64,000 bases of DNA from UBA1858 sp965262455 (lineage in GTDB: Bacteria > Pseudomonadota > Gammaproteobacteria > UBA4575), in NCBI GenBank assembly GCA_965262455.1, contig CBDHFH010000007.1:1-64000 (forward strand), read 5' to 3'. The notes under the pieces were generated by a model. The model saw only the letters and a list, made by a program, of their open reading frames with translations, ran no database searches and was not told the origin of the DNA. Shown here piece by piece: positions 27,014 through 33,775 of the stretch. A program made the translations under genes and the position numbers. The first letter of the stretch is position 1, and each line of letters begins with the position of its first letter.

Positions 27014-28279
27014 TTAACCGGCAGCAGCAGTCTTTTCTTCCGCTTTGCGCTGGAACCACTTCTCTGCTTCTTCGTCCCAACCATCCATACGAACGTATGA
27101 GCTTTGACGTGGGTCGTTAACCATATTTGGATCAACATCAATGCCAACCCCTTCAAGGAAGTTAACCAATCCAATGCGTTCTACCATCTCGCCACAGCGC
27201 TCATGCTCAAGCCCGTTTTCAGCCCAGAAATCGATAGTCTCCTCAGCCATTTCAGTTAACTTTTCATAATCTTCTTCAGTTTCCAGCTTCATGAATGGAA
27301 CCACGACTGTTCCCATCAAGTCACCAATCTTCAATGTGCGCTTTCCACCAATAAGAATGGTTGCACCTTTGTCATCACCTGGTGACAGTGCTTTAACCAT
27401 GACATTCATGCAGTGCATACAACGCACACAGTTGCGGTTATCCACTTCCATAGTGTCATCGTCTTTGAGTGACAATGCTTTAGTTGGGCAACGTGTAACA
27501 ACATTATCAATAACGTATTCGCGTCCTTTGCGCGCAACAAATTTCTTCACTTCTTCCTGATCGACTTTCATGTCATCACGCCATGTGCCAATGATTGCGA
27601 AGTCAGAGCGCTCAATTGAGTTCATGCAGTCGTTACCGCAGCCAGACACTTTGAATTTAAATTTGTAAGGAAGAGCAGGACGATGTACGTCGTCAGTGAA
27701 GTTATTTAGCAGCGTTCTATGAATCTTCATTTCATCAAGATTAGACATCTCGCAACGCGCAGCACCGACACATGACATGCCAGTACGCACACATGGGCCA
27801 GCACCGCCAAGGTCCCAGCCATATTCGTTAATCTCATCAAAAAAGTGTTGCGTGTTTTCGGTAGAAGTTCCGATGAACATGATATTTCCAGTCTGACCAT
27901 GGAAAGTCACCATGCCAGATCCCCATTTTTCCCAGCTATCACCAAGCTGACGTAACATGTCAGTAGTGTAGTAGTTGCCTGCAGGTGGTTGCACTCTTAA
28001 TGTGTGGAATTCGCGTGACTCAGGGAATGCATCACCGACTTCTGAAAAACGTGGAATGATGCCTGAACCATATCCAAATACACTAACTGTTCCACCTTTC
28101 CAGTAGCCCTTGCGGGTCTCGTATGAGTGTTCAAGCTGACCTAACAAATCATTTGCCATACCTCGAATACGTTGATCGTCATGCTTGTCTCGTAGACGTT
28201 TGAAACCAGAAATAAAGCTTGGCCAAGGCCCATTTTCTAACTCATCAAGCATTGGGGTATCATGATGCTGGTCAGACAT
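27014..28279 (-). CDS. dsrA: DsrA, dissimilatory sulfite reductase alpha subunit
   Basis: Alpha subunit of DsrAB. 421 residues from the ATG at 28279, which has AGGAG eight bases upstream; the frame begins at a TTG two codons earlier that is too close to that site. The siroheme-[4Fe-4S] cysteines are in MSCVGAARCEMSN and KVSGCGNDCMNS. The ferredoxin insertion carries NRCVRCMHCMNVM-type cysteines after CPTKALSL. First gene of the dsr locus, with its promoter region facing the divergent cassette starting at 28660. The companion DsrEFH and DsrL show it works in the oxidative direction. Confidence 0.97.
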   Translation of the reverse strand: MSDQHHDTPMLDELENGPWPSFISGFKRLRDKHDDQRIRGMANDLLGQLEHSYETRKGYWKGGTVSVFGYGSGIIPRFSEVGDAFPESREFHTLRVQPPAGNYYTTDMLRQLGDSWEKWGSGMVTFHGQTGNIMFIGTSTENTQHFFDEINEYGWDLGGAGPCVRTGMSCVGAARCEMSNLDEMKIHRTLLNNFTDDVHRPALPYKFKFKVSGCGNDCMNSIERSDFAIIGTWRDDMKVDQEEVKKFVARKGREYVIDNVVTRCPTKALSLKDDDTMEVDNRNCVRCMHCMNVMVKALSPGDDKGATILIGGKRTLKIGDLMGTVVVPFMKLETEEDYEKLTEMAEETIDFWAENGLEHERCGEMVERIGLVNFLEGVGIDVDPNMVNDPRQSSYVRMDGWDEEAEKWFQRKAEEKTAAAG

Positions 28280-28659
28280 TTTCAATTCTCCTAAATAACC
28301 AAGCCACAGTGAACTTGGGGTTAATTAATACGCGCGCGAACAGCCCTTCCTCAGGCTAGATATTGGAATTGAAGTCTAGAGTTGAGAGGTACAGATCAAA
28401 ATCCTACCTATGGGATGCGGGGGTTAAACAACTTTATCTCAACCGGGATATAGCGGCATAAATATTTGTAATAAGTGGTTTTATCTGTCATCGAGTTTAT
28501 TCTAGAAATTTTATATTTTTCAGTTAGTTAAATTAATTTTACAGGCATGTGTTTGGCAAATAGTCATCGCCTCGATTAATGCTAAAGTGTGCACCAGCGC
28601 GGGCCTGACTATATGTACAAAACGTTAACCTTATCGCACTCTTATAATACTTTTAATCT
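28280..28659. promoter_or_regulatory. Divergent intergenic region between dsrA and the TauD cassette
   Basis: 380 bases without a convincing gene. It must hold the dsrA promoter (minus) and the promoter of the plus-strand cassette. A perfect TATAAT (28643-28648) lies only 12 bases before the TauD ATG with no clear -35 and no Shine-Dalgarno sequence, hinting at a very short leader or leaderless mRNA. I found no confident -35/-10 pair for dsrA and no clear palindromic operator. Confidence 0.5.
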
Positions 28660-29523
28660 ATGTTGGATTTTGAAAACAATTATTCGTCATGGCGAGCAGC
28701 CAAACTGTGTCATATCACCCCGGAAGAAGCGCTCAAACCAATAGTAATTCATGACCCTGCCATGTTGAGCGAGGATGAAATGCATTCCTTGCGCGAGCAC
28801 TGCAGTCACAATAATTTTGCGCTCTACCAATTAAGTCAGGCAAATGCGGTGGATAAACCCGCTATTGAGCGTATGACCAGACAACTCGGCATGTCGACGC
28901 TGGATAAGAACTTATGTGCGGATAACGACAGCATTACCTCATTAAAAGTCATGCAGATGGGACGCGCACGCGGGTATATCCCCTACACCACCAAAGCGCT
29001 CAATTGGCATACTGACGGCTACTACAATTCATTTAGCCAACATATTCGTTCATTTCTCCTCCATTGCCTGCAAAATGCCGTATCAGGAGGAGAAAATATG
29101 TTTATCAATCATGAGCTTATTTATATTCATCTATTTGATAAAGACCCTGAATTAATCTCCGCCTTGAGACAAAATGATGCCCTTACCATCCCCGAAAATA
29201 TTGAGCAGGGTGTCGAAATACGCCCCGTGCAGAGTGGCCCCGTGTTTTATCGAGATGCAGAGACCAATGCGTTACAGATGCGCTATACCGCCCGCTCCAA
29301 GAGCATTCATTGGAAGCAAGATAAAATGCTTCTCAAGGCGGTCAGCATGATTGAAGAGTTACTGCATAGCAGTGATTATGTCTTACACCATACTCTTCAG
29401 CCCGGACAGGGATTCATCTGCAACAATATACTCCATGGGCGTACTGCCTTTACAAATGGGAATATTCCGCAACAACAGCGGCTGTTGTATCGTGTTCGCT
29501 CATATAATCGATTATTCAGCTAA
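28660..29523 (+). CDS. TauD/TfdA-family Fe(II)/2-oxoglutarate dioxygenase
   Basis: Predicted non-haem iron dioxygenase; substrate unknown. 287 residues. The metal-binding triad is visible as the HTD of LNWHTDGYY (about 111-119) and a distal histidine in NILHGRTAF (about 256-264). A 2-oxoglutarate-binding arginine is likely in RLLYRVRSY near the C-terminus. TauD relatives oxidise sulfonates such as taurine, releasing sulfite, which would fit sulfur metabolism, but nothing here fixes the substrate. First gene of the cassette divergent from dsrA. The start is the first ATG, without a Shine-Dalgarno sequence. Confidence 0.88.
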   Translation: MLDFENNYSSWRAAKLCHITPEEALKPIVIHDPAMLSEDEMHSLREHCSHNNFALYQLSQANAVDKPAIERMTRQLGMSTLDKNLCADNDSITSLKVMQMGRARGYIPYTTKALNWHTDGYYNSFSQHIRSFLLHCLQNAVSGGENMFINHELIYIHLFDKDPELISALRQNDALTIPENIEQGVEIRPVQSGPVFYRDAETNALQMRYTARSKSIHWKQDKMLLKAVSMIEELLHSSDYVLHHTLQPGQGFICNNILHGRTAFTNGNIPQQQRLLYRVRSYNRLFS

Positions 29524-29538
29524 CTTGACGTTTAAACA

Positions 29539-29730
29539 ATGCTCTCACTAAGTGAAATTCTTATGCAGGATCATGGCATGCAAAGCTTTGAAGAATTAAA
29601 AGCCGAAATTCAGAAACGTGCGGTGTCGGGCGAGATTTTCTTCCAGATGGATGTACGCCCTCCGTTCAAAGACACCCCCGAAGACTGGGAAAATATTCTC
29701 GAGTCAGTATTTACCTCAGCAAGGCAATAA
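29539..29730 (+). CDS. Small conserved-looking protein of the dsr-divergent cassette
   Basis: 63 residues, cytoplasmic and acidic, with no cysteine. The N-terminal half is helical (SFEELKAEIQKRAV at about 15-28), and the rest contains MDVRPPFKDTPEDWENILE, a compact block that looks under selection. I recall short proteins at this position in other sulfur oxidisers being labelled as DsrC-related, but I see no DsrC motif and make no functional call. It lies 15 bases after the TauD gene and 6 bases before the Cas6-like gene, so it is very probably co-transcribed. Confidence 0.75.
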   Translation: MLSLSEILMQDHGMQSFEELKAEIQKRAVSGEIFFQMDVRPPFKDTPEDWENILESVFTSARQ

Positions 29731-29736
29731 TAAGCC

Positions 29737-30426
29737 ATGTTTTGGAATGATGACAACAATAAAGAGGCAATTTACCAAGTCCCAGATGACATTGTAGATG
29801 TTAATTTCAAAATAAAATGTCCACAGTTACCACTTGACCATGCGCATCCACTCTCACAGGCGATCATTAGCGAACTCCCCTGGATCCAGCAGACCCCTGG
29901 TGCGGGTATACATCTTATTCATGGTGCAGAATCAGGCAATGGTTGGATTAGGCCAAGCGCACCCGATGAACTGCTTTTTCCTTCAAGAAGAACGTTATTC
30001 ACGATTCGCACGCCGATAGAATATGTTGATCAGGTAAAGTCTTTGGATGGTAAAGCTATTCACATTTGTGATGTTTCCGTTGAGTTTTCCAGACCCACTA
30101 TTAGAAAATTATCCAAATTAACCACCATCTTTGCTCGCTACATCCTCGCCAATGACATCGAAGATGAAGCGGCTTTTCTAAGTGAAATGGCTGGGCTGCT
30201 GGCAGAAAAAAATATCCGTCCGCAAAAGATGATGAGTGGCCGCGCAACTCATTTGCGCTTTCCTGACAAAACACTTGCTGCTCGCAGCTTAATGATTGAC
30301 GGTATCGACCCCGCCGAATCGGTATTGCTGCAGCAACAAGGTCTTGGCGATGGTCGCAGCTTTGGTTGCGGCTTGTTTCTACCTCATAAGGGTATTGACG
30401 CGGTCAACGAGACCCAGGAAAAATAA
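29737..30426 (+). CDS. Orphan Cas6/Cmx6-like RAMP-fold protein
   Basis: 229 residues resembling the type I-MYXAN Cas6 (Cmx6) CRISPR-RNA endoribonuclease. Seen: an N-terminal block LPLDHAHPLSQAI (about 31-43) with two histidines where Cas6 enzymes carry a catalytic histidine, IHLIHGAESGNG (about 58-69), and the C-terminal glycine-rich RNA-binding loop GLGDGRSFGCGLFLPHK (about 202-218), the best RAMP signature. No CRISPR repeats or other cas genes occur in the window. It sits in an apparent operon with TauD and DsrC-like genes next to dsrA. An RNA-processing role in dsr regulation is inference; the family match is from motif recall. Confidence 0.75.
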   Translation: MFWNDDNNKEAIYQVPDDIVDVNFKIKCPQLPLDHAHPLSQAIISELPWIQQTPGAGIHLIHGAESGNGWIRPSAPDELLFPSRRTLFTIRTPIEYVDQVKSLDGKAIHICDVSVEFSRPTIRKLSKLTTIFARYILANDIEDEAAFLSEMAGLLAEKNIRPQKMMSGRATHLRFPDKTLAARSLMIDGIDPAESVLLQQQGLGDGRSFGCGLFLPHKGIDAVNETQEK

Positions 30427-30521
30427 CGCTTTTTTTGGGGTCTATGCCCTCAAACATACATAATAAAATTGATGACATTGAAAGGGCAAAGCCCCTTGAT
30501 TAAGTACAGGAGATTGTAATT

Positions 30522-30863
30522 ATGGCGCTTGAAGTTGATGGAAAAAGCATTGAAACCACAGCTAGCGGGTTTTTAGTCAACATTGAAGATTGGTCTGAGG
30601 CACTTGCCGAAGTTATCGCAAAAGAAGAAGGCGTTGAATTAACCGATAGACACTGGGATGTGGTTAATTACCTTCGCGACGAGTTCATAAATAATGCCGG
30701 CAATCAACCTAACACGCGCAATATGGTCAAAGCCATGAGTAAACAGTGGGGTGATAAAAGTGTTAATGCAAAAACCTTGTATGACTTGTTCCCCGGTGAT
30801 CCGAGTAAACAAGGTGGACGAATAGGCGGTCTGCCTGAAAGCCGACGCAAAGGCGGTTACTAA
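30522..30863 (+). CDS. DsrC/TusE-family paralogue lacking both cysteines (RspA-like)
   Basis: 113 residues, clearly homologous to DsrC along its length: IEVDG/LEVDG start, HWEVINFLRE versus HWDVVNYLRD, YLYELFP versus TLYDLFP. The C-terminal arm reads KQGGRIGGLPESRRKGGY, so both sulfur-carrying cysteines are gone and the protein has no cysteine at all. DsrC-family members without cysteines have been proposed to be regulatory (RspA). It cannot carry sulfur by the known mechanism. A good AGGAG ribosome-binding site lies before the ATG, and a 95-base gap follows the Cas6-like gene, so it may have its own promoter. Confidence 0.9.
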   Translation: MALEVDGKSIETTASGFLVNIEDWSEALAEVIAKEEGVELTDRHWDVVNYLRDEFINNAGNQPNTRNMVKAMSKQWGDKSVNAKTLYDLFPGDPSKQGGRIGGLPESRRKGGY

Positions 30864-31055
30864 CAGCGAAACTCTCAATGTGAATTTCAGTGTGTATTTA
30901 TGTCTTGTTACCAACGTCACACTAAGGCGTTAGTAAAAACTAGAACAGCATCAAGGCTGGCACCTCAATAGGGATACAGAAATATCACAGGCAACTCGCT
31001 AATATTACTCATTAAATTTTATATTGCTATCGCAAATGCCTTTGGAGGAATCGAA

Positions 31056-31259
31056 ATGAGCTCAAAGCAAGACAAAATCCAGAAAATGCTAGAAATGCAA
31101 AAGAAATTCATTGAGTTAGATCGCGCTCGTGGCATTTCAGCTGAAGAATACTTTACTCCAGAGTCGGGTGCTGACCTTGACGGCTTCCGCCAGGAATATT
31201 CAAAGCTCGCCATGGAAGTGGTTGATGATGCACATGCAGATAAAGGTTCACATCGTTAA
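31056..31259 (+). CDS. Small helical protein, unknown function
   Basis: 67 residues, highly charged, with no cysteine and no membrane segment. Predicted helices at about 3-24 (QDKIQKMLEMQKKFIELDRA) and about 42-60 flank a short AEEYFTPESG linker. A strong GGAGG lies eight bases before the ATG, and a strong intrinsic terminator follows, so it is the last gene of the cassette or a stand-alone unit (193 bases after the DsrC paralogue). No family recognised. Confidence 0.8.
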   Translation: MSSKQDKIQKMLEMQKKFIELDRARGISAEEYFTPESGADLDGFRQEYSKLAMEVVDDAHADKGSHR

Positions 31260-31286
31260 TTCACTGTTAGTATTTAAGTTTTATGA

Positions 31287-31311
31287 AAGCCGCGCACGTC
31301 GCGGCTTTTTT
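31287..31311 (+). terminator. Intrinsic terminator of the dsr-divergent cassette
   Basis: AAGCCGCG and CGCGGCTT form an 8-base GC-rich stem around a CACGT loop, followed by a T-run. It lies 28 bases after the small helical protein gene. Textbook rho-independent terminator for plus-strand transcription. Confidence 0.93.
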
Positions 31312-31524
31312 GTGCGCGAGTACTTTAGTAGCTGCCAAGCAGGTAGATAACGACGAATTATGCACTATTGGCTAACACACATGTTTTTGCTACCAAACAT
31401 TGTTCTGTGTCACATAAATTTGTCTGTATGTGCACGATAATTTTTTTAGCAATTTAAGCTTAATGTCATTTAGCATGATTACTATAAAGATAATTTAAAG
31501 ACGCGCACACGTACGAGGTGATGA

Positions 31525-31686
31525 ATGCCCAAAGATGAACCAAGCAGTCCGATTACTGAACCCAATAAAGAAATTTTACATGCTGAGCAAGCCAAGTCAG
31601 CTAGCAATGAAGCGTCGGCGAGTAGTGAAGACCATACTGACGACAGCACACCCAACTTAGCCAGCATTAGATCTGCGGGATTTTAA
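31525..31686 (+). CDS. Small disordered acidic protein, hypothetical
   Basis: 53 codons from ATG to TAA. The peptide is rich in Ser, Asn, Asp, Glu and Ala, low in hydrophobic residues, and probably disordered. A GAGGTG element four to nine bases before the ATG supports translation. No family recognised. It follows a gap of about 200 bases after the cassette terminator. Could also be a chance frame. Confidence 0.4.
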   Translation: MPKDEPSSPITEPNKEILHAEQAKSASNEASASSEDHTDDSTPNLASIRSAGF

Positions 31687-31814
31687 TATCTCAAAGTTTT
31701 TCACTAACATAAATTACTAGTGAATCTTGCTTGAGTAAAACATTAGCGGGTAAAGTTGCCACAATGCACAGTTGGCAACAGCAGACAAATAAATTCAAAT
31801 CAACGTGAGTGTTG

Positions 31815-32105
31815 CTACTTTTTTGTTTCAAATTCATGAACGAAGTTCATGAACGCAGTATCTGTGACATCAACTACCTGAACATCCAAACCGCCAAGAC
31901 GACGATCTGGCCGCTTTCTTCTATCCAGACTCTCGTCCTCTAGCGTTTGACTAGAACTAAAATCTCGACGTTCTTTATCAGACAGACGACAATTTTTCGA
32001 TAAATCTTTCATGGCATTTAATGCTAATTGTGTTTTTCCTGATAAATATATTAGCTGCCCTATGATGGATTTTTTGCGAGAAATTTCACAATATGCTTTA
32101 AGCAT
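31815..32105 (-). CDS. Hypothetical protein, 96 residues
   Basis: Not recognised. The N-terminal half is basic and helical; the C-terminal half contains DRRKRPDRRLGGLDVQVVDV and a hydrophobic/aromatic end FMNFVHEF. No signal peptide or clear domain. No strong ribosome-binding site before the ATG. It lies about 100 bases downstream of apt on the same strand. Codon choice looks like that of its neighbours, but the evidence for a real gene is only moderate. Confidence 0.5.
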   Translation of the reverse strand: MLKAYCEISRKKSIIGQLIYLSGKTQLALNAMKDLSKNCRLSDKERRDFSSSQTLEDESLDRRKRPDRRLGGLDVQVVDVTDTAFMNFVHEFETKK

Positions 32106-32205
32106 AGCGCGAATTATTCTTATTACCTTACAAATAAATAATTGATGAAATACATGTATTAATGCGAATACTAATAAAATCCAGCTTCACCCTGTACACA
32201 ACAAT

Positions 32206-32718
32206 CTAATAGCGAACCATGGTAGACACAGGGACATCGGGTAATTTAGCTCTACCCGCCAGGTCTATTAACTCGACTATGAATGCAAACCCAAGCAGCT
32301 CGCACTCAAGTTTTTCGAGTAACTTAGCAGTTGCTGCCGCAGTGCCACCGGTGGCGATCAGGTCATCGACAATAAGCACCCTACTTCCAGGTGCAACAGC
32401 ATCTTTATGCACTTCTAGGCTATCTGAACCATATTCAAGATCGTACTCGATGGTGTGCACATCAGAGGGCAATTTACCGGGCTTTCTGACAGGTATAAAA
32501 CCCGCTCCAAGATGATATGCAAGAGGTGAACCCAATATAAACCCACGCGACTCAATGGCAATCACATAGTCGACGCTTTTATCTGCATACTCATTTGAGA
32601 AGTAATCGATAATATAGCTTAAGGCTTGATGGTCTCTTAGCAATGTTGTGACATCCCTAAACACAATACCTGGCTTCGGGAAATCATGAATATTACGTAT
32701 GAATGGTTTTAGATCCAC
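32206..32718 (-). CDS. apt: Adenine phosphoribosyltransferase
   Basis: Purine salvage: adenine plus PRPP gives AMP. Starting at the GTG at 32718 gives 170 residues beginning VDLKPFIRNIHDFPKPGI, the usual short-APT start; the frame extends ten codons upstream into the neighbouring gene. The PRPP-binding motif VLIVDDLIATGGTAAA is near residue 115, and the family block ESRGFILGSPLAYHLGAGF is near 55. It starts 4 bases after the PiuC-like gene ends, so the two are probably co-transcribed, though no functional link is obvious. Confidence 0.95.
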   Translation of the reverse strand: MDLKPFIRNIHDFPKPGIVFRDVTTLLRDHQALSYIIDYFSNEYADKSVDYVIAIESRGFILGSPLAYHLGAGFIPVRKPGKLPSDVHTIEYDLEYGSDSLEVHKDAVAPGSRVLIVDDLIATGGTAAATAKLLEKLECELLGFAFIVELIDLAGRAKLPDVPVSTMVRY

Positions 32719-32722
32719 AGTT

Positions 32723-33403
32723 TTAAACCTCACTCCACATGCGCACAAGATTTACGTACACTGTATCCACTTGCTTGGTATGCTCTTCATTTAGTTGTTT
32801 ACGTAGCAGTTTTTCGCGTGCACAACTTAGTTGATACAGCAAGGCACGTTGTTCAGTATTCTTCACCATGCTTTGTATCCAACTCACTGCAACTAATCGT
32901 TTGCCCTCAGTGACCTTTGCAACACGGTGGCGCGTAGTGGCTGGATACAGCACAGCATCTCCAGCATTGTATTTTATTTGTTGTTCTCCATATTCCATTT
33001 GGATGACAAGTTCACCCCCTTGATAGTCTTCAGGTGAATTGAGGAAGATAGTTAAGGCTAAATCGGAGCGATATTTTTGTGTCGCTTCGCCAACCCCCAT
33101 GACAGGATCATCAATATGCTCACCATATTCCATACCCTGTTGATAGCATGCATAAAAAGGGCTAGCAATTTTTAAAGGCAAGGCCGCACGTTGATAGGAT
33201 TTATGCCGGACTAAATTCCCCATGACGATTTGGTTTAGCTCATGTAATTTTGGGTCAGACGCATCCATCTCTTGATTATTTTTGACTTGCGCTGCAACTA
33301 TGCCGGCAGATAATTTTCCATCTACAAAATTCGAATCCTTCAGGATTGTTTGTACACGTGTTAATTGATCAGGTCCGAGCACATTTTTTAATTGAATAAG
33401 CAC
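32723..33403 (-). CDS. PiuC/YbiX-like Fe(II)/2-oxoglutarate hydroxylase (PKHD type)
   Basis: 226 residues of the PKHD hydroxylase family. The catalytic HxD is in YGEHIDDPVMG (about 93-103), the distal histidine in TRHRVAKV (about 156-163), and the co-substrate arginine in GKRLVAVSW. Family members are often linked to iron uptake (PiuC in Pseudomonas), but no TonB receptor for siderophores is nearby. GTG start, 49 bases from the divergent gene at 33452. One of three separate 2OG oxygenases in this window. Confidence 0.88.
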   Translation of the reverse strand: MLIQLKNVLGPDQLTRVQTILKDSNFVDGKLSAGIVAAQVKNNQEMDASDPKLHELNQIVMGNLVRHKSYQRAALPLKIASPFYACYQQGMEYGEHIDDPVMGVGEATQKYRSDLALTIFLNSPEDYQGGELVIQMEYGEQQIKYNAGDAVLYPATTRHRVAKVTEGKRLVAVSWIQSMVKNTEQRALLYQLSCAREKLLRKQLNEEHTKQVDTVYVNLVRMWSEV

Positions 33404-33451
33404 ATTTTATCTCTGTTCGTTATACTGTGTTTTTAGCTAAGGACTGCCGAT

Positions 33452-33775
33452 ATGATACTTAAAGTAATCATTGATGAAAAAACTATTCCTATTGAAGTGC
33501 CTGATTATATGCTAGTTGAGGCTGAAGAGTTTTTTAATAAAATGGATCGTGACATGGATAGTGGCTGGCAAATGAGTCGCGAATGGGTTCAAAACCCTGA
33601 CAACGTTCAACGCTGCCAAATCGCAGCCGATCGCATTCTCACCAGTGTACACAACGAGAATGAAAAAATGGCAACATTAATGGCCGCCTATATTCTAAAA
33701 AAATTACCCAACATTTCATCTGTGGATATTGATACCGAAGGCGACATTACTCAAACCCAGTTTAGTGAAGACTAA
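33452..33775 (+). CDS. Conserved-looking hypothetical protein, 107 residues
   Basis: Acidic cytoplasmic protein with no recognised family. The N-terminus (MILKVIIDEKTIPIEVPDYM) suggests two beta strands; the middle has ADRILTSVHNENEKMATLMAAYILKKLP in two helices (broken here at residues 59-78 for reference), and the end is acidic. AAGGA lies nine bases before the ATG. Divergent from the PiuC-like gene; its stop abuts the convergent fadD stop with no gap. Confidence 0.72.
   Translation: MILKVIIDEKTIPIEVPDYMLVEAEEFFNKMDRDMDSGWQMSREWVQNPDNVQRCQIAADRILTSVHNENEKMATLMAAYILKKLPNISSVDIDTEGDITQTQFSED

Noticed and set aside
28660..29523. TauD-like enzyme as a true taurine dioxygenase
   Set aside because: The Fe and 2OG residues are present, but there is no taurine transporter or sulfonate operon around it, so the substrate is left open.
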